Source: Entamoeba invadens IP1
Lineage: Eukaryota; Evosea; Mastigamoebida; Endamoebidae
NCBI RefSeq assembly: GCF_000330505.1
Contig: NW_004191777.1
Location: 845,895 to 909,894, forward strand
Direction of reading: 5' to 3'
Length of the DNA stretch: 64,000 bases
Positions 49,152 through 60,515 of this stretch are shown piece after piece (position 1 is the first letter of the stretch; each line of letters opens with the position of its first letter). A program made the position numbers and the translations under genes. A model generated the notes under the pieces. That model was not told the DNA's origin and did not search any database. It saw nothing but the letters and a program-made list of their open reading frames with translations.

Positions 49152-51891
49152 TCACTTTTTCTTTTTCACAAGTTGCTTCTTGAGTGTGTTCATTTCCTCA
49201 ACTAACTCGAAATTCGCCATTTGCAGTTTTGCGATATCTTCGGAAAGTCTTTTAATCAAGTCATCATTTCCTTCGTTTTGTCGTCCTTTTGACGCGATAA
49301 TGACGGAAGACGTTTTGTCCTCGCTTTTAAAATTACAGTCCGAGATAGTAAACGAGAATTCAAATCCGTGGTACAAATCTTTAAAAAAGTTAACGAGCAT
49401 GACAACAATTTTATTATTTTTGTCATTCAATGTTTTTTCCTCTCTCGTTCCGATTTTTAAATCCTCGTCCTTCTTTTTTTCTTTTGGTTGGATATACGAT
49501 TCAATCCAATTCTTTCCACCAATTCCGAAGATTGACGATATTCCAACGTCAATACCTTGAAGTTTGACGTCAATCTTGAGTTGTTTCTCCTCACTAAACA
49601 ATCTCCCAACGTCATACGACCCTCTCATATATATAGCGTGTTCAATTTGATCCACTTTTCTCGACGTGACAAATTCAAATGGTGAAAGGCATTTCTCTAC
49701 TTTGTCTGATTTTGGGTTGTCAATGAACACACAAAATCCACGATTTGAAGCATCTCCGACAAGCGCAATACACATGTCTTCGACTTCAAAGACACTTGTA
49801 GTATCTTCGTGAGTTGTTCCGGTCATTGTCGCGAATGGGAACTCGAATACACCTTTATGAATCATTATCCCCATCGAAAGCCGTGGTGTCGTTTTATCAT
49901 CCAAAAGTGGCAGAACAAATTCTTTGACGGTTTTCAAGAAATCTTCGATGAAACTCGTTTGGTAAATCTTCTCGTTGACTTTCTCTTTTAACGCGGCCAT
50001 TTGCGACGAGATGCCTTTTGTGACTTCTTTTCCAAGTCTATTGAAATATTTCGACAAAGAAATTGCCAAGTCCGATGTGATGTGCATTGAGATGGAACTG
50101 ATCACCCATTCAATGTCAATCATTCGAACTCGATTCATTGTATCCATATATACCATGACATTTAATATTCCTTTCATTGGTAAGAGCGCTTCTGTCTTAT
50201 CACCTTTTTGCGTCAAATAAATCACTTTCATTCCTCCACACCCTATCGACAACTTCAATTGTTTGGTCTTCTCGTAGACCTCCAAACTACGTTGTAACAC
50301 TTCGGTACTGTATTTTGTGGTCGCTATTTGCGAGAAGGATGGCTTGTTGGTCAGTTGAATGGCATCAACAATTATATTACACCCTCCACCCTCTGCAAAA
50401 GGAATACTCAAAACACTCTTCTTCATCTCCAAGTTGATTTCAACTTGCTCGAGCAACTCCACAAAATCGTGGTGTCCAGTCTTCTCGGAGATCAATGAAA
50501 GCCACGTCTTCCCAATTTCTAAGAACTGTTGGATCGTTCCAATAAATCCCAATTTCCCCTTGCCCTCTTTGTCTTTCTCTTCAACAGTTTCAATACGTTC
50601 GACTTTGGCGGGTTTCTCACTCGCGACATTCACTTTGTCTAAAATCGCCGACTTGGTGAAAGCAATAAGTTGAAGGACAACATCACTCTCCAAAGACACT
50701 TCAACACCATCAAAAGTACAATCCAATTTGATTTTGTCGAGGACTCCCGATGTCCTGTTAACCATCAATTTGGTCTCAAGAACGTGATCACCAAACCCAC
50801 TCAACACTCTCTTGCCAACACCATTCATCTCGTACATCATTTCTACCATAGACACGCCAGTCTCTAATGTTAAGGTGCTCATATCGGCAATTGTTTCGAC
50901 GATAACATTCCCTTTAAATTTCTCTGTGACAAATCTGAGGACCTGTGTCGAGTTGTCGTTTTTCACAGTGATTTCTACTGTTCCAATTAACAGTTGCACA
51001 CCATTCCGATTCATTTTGGTGATTTCATTCTTCTTCTTAGTACTTTCATTCCTCAAAACAAGAGAAGATGTGTACAACGTGATCATGTGGAAGAGAAATT
51101 TCGAGAGGGACATATATTCTTCCGTTAAGAGTAAAAGGCGAAGTTTGTTAATGTTAAGTCGAACGTTTGTGTCGATAAGTTGGTATGTCTCCGCGTCTCT
51201 TTTCTGTGATATTTGACCCGATACAGTGACGTTTCTCAGTAAATTAAACTCTTTATTATCTCGCGACATCTTTACATTCAACCCACTAACCTCCAGGACT
51301 CTATAAAAGTTAACTGTATCACCGTCTACATATGGTTGAGGAACTTCATTCACTTTCTAATAGTCACATCTCTGTTTTATACTGAACTGAGTTACAAACC
51401 TCATACCTGTCATTTGCAAAGTAAGTAGATAAGGTGTCGAATGAAACTATTAACTTGGTATCGCCAGTTTCAAACTCAACAATGAAGTCTGTCACGTTGA
51501 GTAATATTGTGTCGATGATTTGTCGTTTTGACTTTTTTGATGTGTTTTTAATGACCAAAACCGTTTTCCCAAACTCGCCTTCGGTGTCTTCTTTTGCTTG
51601 AAGTCTAATACCTTTGGCCTGGATAATTATTGGCTTCTTCATTAGAGCAAGTGGAACAGTGACATCCATCTCTGCACATGATGCATTTAAGACACTGATT
51701 TGTTGTGGGAGGAGTAACATTTGTCTCATTACTTCTTCTTTGAGTTGAACATCTTTAAGATGGAGAACACTATTAACACCAACTTTGATATCATTTCCAC
51801 TCCCAAGACTTGGACATGACTTCACGTAGTTTGAAAGAACAGTTTTCAGGACTTTGGAAACAAGTAAATCCATTGGTATTGTGATTTTCAA
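49152..51891 (-). CDS. VPS13-like chorein-domain lipid-transfer protein (898 aa, two exons)
   Basis: Exon 1 is 51891-51400 and exon 2 is 51356-49152; the 43-bp intron runs from GTTTGT to TAG in phase 0. The two open stretches were otherwise separated by ten bases and the second has no ATG near its start. The N-terminus (L-V-S-K-V-L, Y-V-K, L-H-L-K-D-V-Q-L-K, V-P-L-A-L-M, I-I-I-Q-A-K-G-I) is a chorein/VPS13 N-terminal domain. The middle is long beta-rich sequence, as expected for a lipid-transfer groove. The C-terminus is a coiled coil (about 860-898, L-S-E-D-I-A-K-L-Q). It is much shorter than VPS13 and closer in layout to BLTP3/UHRF1BP1. It should act at membrane contact sites. Confidence 0.87.
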
Positions 51892-52952
51892 GTTTAGGTA
51901 AAAAGTTGTTATTGAAGGTTTCTTCGAACGCTTTGTTTATTTGAGAAAAACAGTGTAATCAATATCTTTTATAACAAATTGTGTATAAAAATTGGTTGTT
52001 GGTATTTTTTTTTTTATTGTATCTCATCTTGTAAATATAATTATCAATAATATTTTTATTATAATCTTTTTGCTTTATTTTTTACAAAGTAAATTATAAC
52101 AAATTATTTTTATAGTATTTCAATTAAAATAAAATTTCAAATATTATTTATAATTCTAAAAAATATATATAATTAAAATAACTATATATTTAAATATAGT
52201 ATTTTTTAGTTTTGTGATTGAATTTGTAACTAATTTTTTGAAATTTTGAGAAAAACAATATATCTGTTTTTTATAAAAAAAAAAGTAAAATAGTGTTTTA
52301 CAACTTTTAATTTATAATCATAAATTAAAATTTTTAGTTTTAAAACGAATAGTATATTTAATGTATTAAAATTAAAATTATGTTAAACAATTTTTTTCTC
52401 CAATTTTAACGCCAAAATTGTTGAAAAAAGGTGCAAAACATTAAACCACACATTAGTTTGAAAAAAATCCATTGAAAAACAATATTGCCAATAATTGTAA
52501 ATCCCCGTTTTTTTACAGAATTATATACTTAATATATGGAAATAACATGAAAATATTAGAGAGAATAGATTATTTTTTACAAAATGAAAGGGGTTTTCTA
52601 TGAAAATGATAAAATAAAGTAAACAGATAATGCATTTATTAAAATATTCCCAAACATCCCATTACTTGACAAACAAAAATATTATTATTGAGTCTATAAA
52701 AAATATTGATAAACTTTTGTCCCACATTTGTATATTAAAAAGGTTCGACAAATGATCAGTAAAAACCTGTAAAATGTATTATTTTGAACGTTAAAATAAG
52801 GTGCCAATATTTGTTGACGCTTTGCTTCAAAAAGAAACATAAGAAAAGATGAAGTTCAAACATCCATTCCAAAAATACAGTCTAAACTCTTAACTGAACA
52901 AACACGAAGAAATGAATATTATTACAACAAGTGAAATGTGTAATTTGCCTAT
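51892..52952. other. 1.06-kb AT-rich intergenic region
   Basis: AT-rich, with long T and A runs. Divergent spacing is not evident because both flanking genes are on the minus strand. No element ends, RNA gene or coding frame were recognised. Confidence 0.5.
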
Positions 52953-53585
52953 TTATTGTTGACACTGAACTCTTGGGATGTTACCAAGAGTAATAAGGTG
53001 CCAGTTATTAACTTGGATAGCTGTTGAGACTGTAACACCACTCCTAAAAGAGCCCACAAATTGGGTATTGACTCTTGTGAGGAGGTGGTTTGAATATTCA
53101 ATTTGAGTTTTGAGTTGACTGATGTGGAGAATGAGGTCTTCTCCGACGTCGGCGCTTTGTTGCGGCAAATGGGCCGGTTGGACTTTTTTCTGTCTTAATT
53201 TTGGCTTCGTCACTTTCTCTCGTTTTCCTTCGGATAGCTTGTAAAATCCTCTGTTGTGTATTGTGTTCTTACCAGACTCGATCATCTGACAGTGATTAAA
53301 CGCGTCCAAGAGCGCTTTCCTGTAGTGATTTGTTTTAAAGAGGGGTAAGTTACTTAGCAAAGCCCAGTGGTTTTTAATGAAGACGTTGATGTCATTTTTC
53401 AAAGAGAAAAACTCGACGTCTGGGTGCATTTCTTTGAGTGACTTGAGTATAATAATACACAATTTAGTGGTTTTCATTTTGGGGTCTTCGGCCTGGAAAA
53501 CATCCTTTTTTTGACAAAGAGAGCAATGACACTTTTTGGGTGGTACTGGGGACGACGTGACGGTGCGTTCAGAACAGTCGGACAT
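52953..53585 (-). CDS. Hypothetical Cys/His N-terminal protein, possibly winged-helix (210 aa)
   Basis: Near the N-terminus, K-C-H-C-S-L-C (residues about 18-24) may bind zinc. A mixed helical region at about 38-120 (L-C-I-I-I-L-K-S-L, N-V-F-I-K-N-H-W, F-K-T-N-H-Y-R-K-A-L-L-D-A-F, N-R-G-F-Y-K-L) has the look of a winged-helix-type DNA-binding domain. The segment about 125-140 is basic. The C-terminus (about 150-210) is helical then strand-like, with G-S-F-R-S-G. I do not recognise a named family. A TATTTAAGG-like core (separate entry) lies 23-36 bp upstream of the ATG, supporting expression as a free-standing gene. Confidence 0.7.
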   Translation of the reverse strand: MSDCSERTVTSSPVPPKKCHCSLCQKKDVFQAEDPKMKTTKLCIIILKSLKEMHPDVEFFSLKNDINVFIKNHWALLSNLPLFKTNHYRKALLDAFNHCQMIESGKNTIHNRGFYKLSEGKREKVTKPKLRQKKVQPAHLPQQSADVGEDLILHISQLKTQIEYSNHLLTRVNTQFVGSFRSGVTVSTAIQVNNWHLITLGNIPRVQCQQ

Positions 53586-55805
53586 TGTATTAGAAGCCAG
53601 TTCTTCACCCTTAAATAGGGGAATTGGAAAGGCCCTAAAAACTTTGGTTAAAATAAGAGTGTGTTTTTGATGGTGAATAAAGTAAAGAGTAAAACACGGT
53701 GTGGAGTCGGGAATGACGGAATTGCTTTTTCAAAACCAGTCTTTTCAATCGAGAATTTTTGGGGGCTATTTTAGTAAAATTGAATTATTCTTTTTCACGT
53801 TGTGGAGACATTTGGTTGGGGTTCGACAAATCCCGCCCAATTAAGAGATGTCGTCTTTTTGGGAAGATTGTACAAACAAAGACTAATATATCACTGCTGG
53901 CGTAAACTGTTCCCAAATGTACGATTATCGGGTTTGGGGCAGAATGTGCTTTAAAATGGGCGACTTCATTGTACTCATCTTGCAAATTCCGCACGCGTTC
54001 TTGATGATTCTGTGGTTGTATTCAGAGCCCCTTTCAACTTACATTTTTTGGTATAGAAGGTGTTAAATGCTCTTTCAATAAATTTAAACTATTTTTATTC
54101 AAAGTAGTCGAAAAGTATGGGAATATCTCCCAAAACAAATATATAAAAAGAAATACGGTTTGAAGTGGATGGGTTGCTATGTTATGTAAAATGGTAATGC
54201 ATTTGCCAATAAGGTTTCCTTCTTTTCAAATTATTATTTTTTTTCTCAAAGGGGTTGTTGTTTTTTTCAATTTCCTCTCAAATAATACCATTATTATTTT
54301 GTTTATAATAGTGCTGATATTACTACGAAAATAATGACAGTTCTCGCGAACTTTCACACATTCAAAAGAACTCGGGAAATTGCACTGTTAAAAATAAAAC
54401 ATGTAATAATAGAAATATTTGCGTATATATAGACCACAACAAAACTTTTTCGTTCAGAAACACAGCAAACAGATACCACAATTCGGGAGTTTGTGCGAAC
54501 TAGTAATATTATTTTAAGTGAGCATCACAACCCTTTTGCTTTTTTCCAATGTCTTAAAAATTATGCATTTTTATATTAAAAAAACGGGAAATTAAGTGAT
54601 TAGGAAATTGTTATTCTTTTTTTGTAAAGAAAAAAACAGCAAGAAACAGGAAAATCATCCAAATGAAAAGACCACAGAAATTGTTTTTTTGCTATTATTT
54701 TTTGTTTTGTTGGGACTTTTCCCGTTATTATACACAAAAATCGTCTGTCAGACATATACCAGACATTTTTGCTAAAAATGGCTGGATTTAGTGACAAAAT
54801 GCTATTCATTTTTTTTCTCAATTGTGGAAACCCTGTTCAAATACACCATATTCTAGTTCATTAATAATAAAAAACTATACCTTGTGATTTGTAGAAGGAC
54901 TCAAAACCTATTTTTGGCCAGATTCATTTCCAATAATTGTTTGATTTTTCCAAGATATTTGCGCGAGTGGATAAAGCAAAACATGGGAAATGGCTGTTAT
55001 TATTCGTCGATTTATAAAAAATTGATAACAAGTTCTTATTCGGTGTTTCTAAACATAGAAAAACATTATTTTCACAAAACGATAGTTTGTATCAATGGTA
55101 TTTTAGACTCCAATATTGTAACATTTCAGGTCATTTCGTATCGATTGTTTGGTAACTGTCTGTATTTGGACAATAAAAATGATACAAAGTAATGGGAAAC
55201 ATTAAAATAATTTACATGGTATTATTTGGAACTTTGAAAATGGATTCCCAAAATCATGTATTGTTATTGTCAAAACAAGTAACAAAGATAAACACAAACC
55301 TTTATTTACTGTCTATGTCTTTATTTTTTTATTATAACACGTTTTATTTGTGCTAAATATCGGGTGTGTTATAATTTAACAGACAATGACTAATAGTCAA
55401 CACTTTTACTTATTTGGACGGACGTTTTTATTTATAACTCATAAATGTTCCAATGTTATCTAAACTAATAATATGATGATAAATATTATTTATTGTTTAT
55501 AATAATATTATTAATTTTTTTGACTTATCAAAATATAATAAATATTTAATATGTTAAATATTATTCAAATGGTTAATTAATTAATAAAAAAAAGGTTAAT
55601 ATTTTTGATTTTTAATAAAACTTAAAAACCTCAATAATTAATGTTCAAAATATGAATTGTTAATTATAATTAATTATAAATTTCCATTCATGGTCAAAAC
55701 GAAATTATTAATTAAATTTATTATTATAATAGGATTTGTCAATAAATTATTAAAATTTTGAGCTTTTAATTAATACAAGTTCTAAAACTAATAATTAGAA
55801 TTGTA
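53586..55805. other. 2.2-kb intergenic region with an unassigned higher-GC segment
   Basis: Apart from the promoter of the 52953 gene, the segment 53690-54060 is less AT-rich than the rest. On the minus strand it has an open frame of about 78 codons with no ATG (E-Y-N-E-V-A-H-F and G-R-D-L-S-N-P-N-Q). It could be an exon or a decayed gene; no matching exon was found. A TATATAGA followed by ACAACAAAAC near 54425-54440 resembles a promoter. The frame 54884-55192 opens at GTG and lacks family features. 55300-55800 is AT-rich. Confidence 0.4.
53608..53621 (-). promoter_or_regulatory. TATTTAAA-type core promoter element of the 52953-53585 gene
   Basis: On the minus strand the sequence is CCCCTATTTAAGGG, 23-36 bp upstream of the ATG. 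It matches the Entamoeba TATA-like core (GTATTTAAA) closely. No matching GAAC element was found within the flank. Confidence 0.55.
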
Positions 55806-58800
55806 ATGAAACGAATTGATGTGTACTCAATGCAAATTATATCGCAATATTTCCAATACGACAGCGACTTCAGAAATGTCGTGCAGGTGTGTTCCAAGTA
55901 TCGTTTTGTCTTAGACAGATTTCGATCAAACCCCATTCAAATCACCGTCAACAACAAAAACTTGTTCCAGTGCCTTCAGACCCAATTTTTGTATTCATCA
56001 TTAGACCCAAAACTCCCCAATGTCGACAAATATATTCATATGAAATCTGTATCATACGCATTCTCTCTTTCACACCAAACAGACAAGGACGAATTTCCAC
56101 ACATCCGATATTCACAACATGACATGAAGAAATACGGATCTTCTACCCTTCCCAATGTTGTATCCATTTTAAATGATCATATTATCGACAACAAAAATCG
56201 GAAGACCTTTGTAGTCCCCCCTTCCGTCCATTGCTTAGCGGGAAATTGTTTGAATAACTTGGCAATGACTTCCTTTGTGATTCCATCGTCAGTGACACAC
56301 ATCTCGGCTTCGTTATTTGAGTGCAACGAGCGTATCAAAGAAATCACTCTGCCTATCACTATCAACTACGTCCCACCAAGATGTTTCAACAACTGCGTTA
56401 AACTCTCCAAAGTGATTTTTGAAACAAACCCAATTCGAGTTGGGAACAAGGCATTTGGTGATACAGTCATTCCCGAGATTACTTATCCTGTCGAGGGGGT
56501 TTGTTTTGGCAATTCTGTCTATCAAAGCGGGCGTTTGTCCAGTGTCAACTTTATATCCCAAAGTGTTATTCCCAAAAACTTCTTTGCGTCGTGTATTTAT
56601 CTGAAAGAAGTTGTTATGGACAATTCGGTTGTTACTGTGATGGATTCTGCATTTGATCAATGTCGTGCTCTCACTCAGTTAATACTTTCAAACAAAATCA
56701 AAGTGTTTGGTGCTCGTGCGTTTGCTGGGTGTCGGTTACTTGAAAAGATCGACATTCCAACAAGTCTCGAATATGTCGGGCCCCTTGTCTTTTTCGACTG
56801 TAAGAAGATGAAAGAGCTGGTGTTTCATGACAATGTGAAATTTACAGGGAGTGGCGTGTTTGCTGGATGTAACAAACTGACTAAACTGATTGTCCCACTT
56901 CACAACGGCAAGTTCAAATACCCTGTGATGAACGAAGAAGTGACAATATTGAATAAGCTGCATATTGAAACTATTGAATTTCTACAAATGAATACCAACT
57001 CGAAGTATGATGAATTAACAGGTGAAATGCGCCAAATATCAATGAAAAATTGTGAGAGTATTGGTCAAGTCACTGGGATGGATAAAATGGACCCGTCTTA
57101 CCCCCTTTGTATATCATCAAAAATCGTGTTTCTGAACCAAATTGATAACCCCAGTTTTATATATAACGATGTCACTATATTGCCTAAACACTTGATCACT
57201 AATCACCTTCAAATCGACTCACTTAACTTCTTTGTATTGCCTACAAAGATTACTAAACTGACTGCAGAGATGTTTCGAAGTATTCCTTGCAAATGTTATA
57301 CAGTTCCTTCGCACATACAAAGGATTGAAAAGGATGCGTTCAAGGAATTTTACGAGTTGCAAAGTTTGTATATACCGAGCAGTGTTACTTATATAGACAA
57401 CGCATTTGTGAACGAGTGTTTTGATTTGACAAAACTGTGTTTCGAGGGAACTGGCGAAGTCGATGTGCATAAGTATGTGGACGTCCCGAAGAAACTGAGT
57501 GAAGAAAGTGTGGTCAAGAGTTTATTAGATTTCCCCGAGTTCGTCAACGAAACCAAAATAGTCTTTCCAACGACGATAACCAAACTGGAGGAATGTACAA
57601 CTGATTTTAACTCCATTATTAAAGAAATTGAACTCCCAAGTACACTGACCAACATCGATAAAAACGCTTTCTGTGACTCTTTCTTGAGTAAAGGGTTGAC
57701 CAAAATTACGAACCCAAATAACTGTGAATTGTTTTTCTATTACGGAGACTATAGAAAACTTAATGCGTGTGGGAACAATGGTATTAAGGCGATTTATGGC
57801 TATGATGATATCTTCCAATTTGGATACACCGTTCCAAAAGATGTCGATTTTATTGATCACCACTACACTCCCAGTTTACAACAATTTGTATTGGATGAAC
57901 TACCTGAAAAGGTTACTCGCTTCAGTAAACTCTTTTTGAAGAACGCGAAGAACGTTTGCGTGCCAAGGAAAACGACTTCAATAGGCAATAGCGCGTTTTA
58001 CATGATGCAAATAGAACGTGCAGATGTGACAGCAGTCAAAATGGTAATACCCAAGTTTTGCTTTGAGAAATGCTATTTACTTACTACTGTAGTGTTTGCA
58101 GAGACGGTCGAGACTATTCAACAGAACGCGTTCTCTGAGTGCATTTCTCTTAAAGAAATAAGTCTCCCCAAATCAGTCAAAACTGTTGGTCCACGTGCAT
58201 TTTACAATTGTGTGTCACTTGAAACAATCAACTGTGATATTAATAAAGTATCTTATCAACTCGAGTGTTTCAGAGAGTGCAATGCATTGAAAGAATTTGT
58301 ACTTCCATCAGAAATAGAAGAGTGTGTATTGTGGGGATGTCTTTCACTGACATCAGTCACCCTCTCGGAGGGCACTACAGACATCCCACAATGTCTCTTC
58401 TTCAAGTGCAACTCACTGATGAAAATTTCAATACCAAATTCAGTGACAAAAATTGGGGTGTTCGCGTTCAAAAACTGTTTTGCGATAGAAGATATTACTC
58501 TTCCATCTTCTATTAGTGTAGTTGAAGATGGCGCTTTCTTTGATTGCACGTCACTGAGAAATATCGAGTTTTTAGCGGAAAAGGTTGAGTTTGGCTTTAA
58601 CGTGTTTGAGAATTGTAGTTCTCTCCGTGGATTTCAAGTTGGTGGACACCACACTGCCGTATTTCCATTTGGTGTATCCCTCTGGTTTTCTAAGTACTTT
58701 GAGAAGGCTGGGAAGTTTGAGAAGATCATATTAACGAGTGATGATTTGAAAAGGTATGGCATGTATGCACACTTGAATAAAGGTATTTCTGAGTTAGACG

Positions 58801-59309
58801 AGGGGTGTTACTTTGGGGTTGATAAATTGAAGGCTATTGTTTTACCTGATACCATTAGCGCGATTGGAAATTTCTGCTTTGCGTATTGTTCAAGTCTTGA
58901 AATTGTCAATTTACCACCAAATGTTATTGAAATACCAATACTTGCGTTTGATAGATGTATCAATTTGAAAAAGATTAATGTGGAGAACATTCAAGTGTTT
59001 GGGTATCACTCCTTCTTTGGGTGCACTTTGTTGTTGGACAACAAATTGGTTCCAGTCGAAACGATTAAAGGTGTAAAGGGTGAATATGATGAGGAGGAAT
59101 ATAATGAAGACGAAGGTGGAGACAATGGGTCAAGTTCTGATAATGATGAAGATGATAACAACAACGACCAACACCCGAATGAGGATAATGTGCCTCAAGA
59201 AGATGAAGAAATGAATGATGGTTATAACACAGAAAGTGATTATAGCAGTGAAGAAGATGAGGGGTACTATGTGGGTTCTGACGAAGATAAAACGGAGAGT
59301 TTTGAATAA
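55806..59309 (+). CDS. BspA-like leucine-rich-repeat protein with F-box-like N-terminus and acidic tail (1167 aa)
   Basis: The N-terminus (M-K-R-I-D-V-Y-S-M, D-F-R-N-V-V-Q-V-C-S-K-Y, N-P-I-Q-I) is the same module as in the 44486-47788 gene. LRR_5 repeats fill residues about 130-1090 (I-P-S-S-V-T, A-F-x-x-C-x-x-L). Spacers with a Y-P-V or F-P-F motif are near residues 371 and 952; the second leads into I-L-T-S-D-D-L. The last 75 residues are strongly acidic (Asp/Glu/Asn runs with D-Y-S-S-E-E-D-E). There is no signal peptide or membrane helix. The tail distinguishes it from the other two copies. Function is unknown. The upstream 500 bp is AT-rich. Single exon. Confidence 0.93.
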   Translation: MKRIDVYSMQIISQYFQYDSDFRNVVQVCSKYRFVLDRFRSNPIQITVNNKNLFQCLQTQFLYSSLDPKLPNVDKYIHMKSVSYAFSLSHQTDKDEFPHIRYSQHDMKKYGSSTLPNVVSILNDHIIDNKNRKTFVVPPSVHCLAGNCLNNLAMTSFVIPSSVTHISASLFECNERIKEITLPITINYVPPRCFNNCVKLSKVIFETNPIRVGNKAFGDTVIPEITYPVEGVCFGNSVYQSGRLSSVNFISQSVIPKNFFASCIYLKEVVMDNSVVTVMDSAFDQCRALTQLILSNKIKVFGARAFAGCRLLEKIDIPTSLEYVGPLVFFDCKKMKELVFHDNVKFTGSGVFAGCNKLTKLIVPLHNGKFKYPVMNEEVTILNKLHIETIEFLQMNTNSKYDELTGEMRQISMKNCESIGQVTGMDKMDPSYPLCISSKIVFLNQIDNPSFIYNDVTILPKHLITNHLQIDSLNFFVLPTKITKLTAEMFRSIPCKCYTVPSHIQRIEKDAFKEFYELQSLYIPSSVTYIDNAFVNECFDLTKLCFEGTGEVDVHKYVDVPKKLSEESVVKSLLDFPEFVNETKIVFPTTITKLEECTTDFNSIIKEIELPSTLTNIDKNAFCDSFLSKGLTKITNPNNCELFFYYGDYRKLNACGNNGIKAIYGYDDIFQFGYTVPKDVDFIDHHYTPSLQQFVLDELPEKVTRFSKLFLKNAKNVCVPRKTTSIGNSAFYMMQIERADVTAVKMVIPKFCFEKCYLLTTVVFAETVETIQQNAFSECISLKEISLPKSVKTVGPRAFYNCVSLETINCDINKVSYQLECFRECNALKEFVLPSEIEECVLWGCLSLTSVTLSEGTTDIPQCLFFKCNSLMKISIPNSVTKIGVFAFKNCFAIEDITLPSSISVVEDGAFFDCTSLRNIEFLAEKVEFGFNVFENCSSLRGFQVGGHHTAVFPFGVSLWFSKYFEKAGKFEKIILTSDDLKRYGMYAHLNKGISELDEGCYFGVDKLKAIVLPDTISAIGNFCFAYCSSLEIVNLPPNVIEIPILAFDRCINLKKINVENIQVFGYHSFFGCTLLLDNKLVPVETIKGVKGEYDEEEYNEDEGGDNGSSSDNDEDDNNNDQHPNEDNVPQEDEEMNDGYNTESDYSSEEDEGYYVGSDEDKTESFE

Positions 59310-60515
59310 GTTTATTGACTTTTTGGTATTCGATTGTTTTAACTTTAAGCGTCAAAGTAGTTTGAGGTTTGAAATCGATTTGAAGCGAGTGGAAATGTCT
59401 CAAGTTGTATCAGCGAAATCACTCGATTTTATCTTATTTTCTTATGAAATTAAATTAAAATTTATTTAACATTAAAAAAAACGTTAAAAAATTATTACCA
59501 TCTTATAATGGTTAAATAATGGAAGAAATGACAACAAAACACTGTGAAAATTCAACTTATTGATATTTCTGTGAAAGACACTTGCAAATGCCATTGAAAA
59601 AAAACAAAAAACATATGGAATTATTTTTTATAAACTTGAAAAAATAATTGGAACTTTTTTATTTGAATGAATTGTATTATTTCAATATAATATTTTTATT
59701 ATTAAAATATTATTTATAACTACAAGAGAAAAATGGTTTGCAAATTCCATCTTTCTCTCTTTTTCTATTGAAAAATAAAAAATAATTGTTAATAATAAGT
59801 TAATAATACATTCATTAAAAGAAAATTACTTTTTTTGTGTGTAATATTTCTTATTTCGGTTTTTATGTTTATAACAGCCATTTTTAGTCTAAAATTAAGG
59901 GCTTGTGATATTGAATTGAATAATTTTTTAGAAATATTTTTTAATTAAAAATAATGAGAACCAAATCTAACAAACAAAATTTGCATCTCATTTTCAAATA
60001 TTAGGTATTATTAATAAATTTTACTATAATTTTACGTATATTGTTAGGAATTCGGCAAAGCTGGTGACTCAAAGCAACGGTATTCTAATAATGGAATTTT
60101 TCCTTTTTGGAAATTGAAGGCATTATATTCCTTGTAATTGAATTATAAATGATATATCATTCGAAATAATTAAAAGTAACTATTAATGTTTAATATGTCC
60201 TCGTTCTGGTAAACACTATAAACTTTTAGTTGGTTCAAAAAAAACTTAACATTCCCTCTGTTTTATCAAACTATAAAAATATAATATAATATTATAAATT
60301 ATTTTACTTTTTAACTTACAAATCAACAAAGATTTTACAAAATGGCCCAAAAAACCATACTTTATATTGTTATAAACCATTAAATATAGTAACATTCTGA
60401 TCTGTGCAAAAAGTGCATACTTTTGAACTCTACAAAAATCGAATCTTCGTCATTCGTTCTCGAAAAACTTCAGAAATAAAATGTAGAAAAGAAAAAAAAA
60501 TCACAAAGTCAAGTA
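59310..60515. other. 1.2-kb AT-rich intergenic region
   Basis: AT-rich, with A and T runs. A short mixed stretch (60045-60105, GGAATTCGGCAAAGCTGGTG then GACTCAAAGC) stands out; I cannot assign it. TTTGAACTCT at 60422-60431, about 90 bp upstream of the next ATG, could be a GAAC-type element. No gene, RNA gene or element ends were found. Confidence 0.45.

Noticed and set aside
54600..54821. Minus-strand open frame of 73 codons
   Set aside because: Opens at TTG and has AT-driven composition; no support as a gene.
54884..55192. Plus-strand open frame of 102 codons
   Set aside because: Begins at GTG, has no recognisable family features and no conserved start context; could be chance.
7560..59540. 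CAACAAA motifs (reported encystation motif in E. invadens) scattered in the window
   Set aside because: The motif is short, occurs in coding and spacer DNA alike, and no enrichment at gene starts could be shown by eye.
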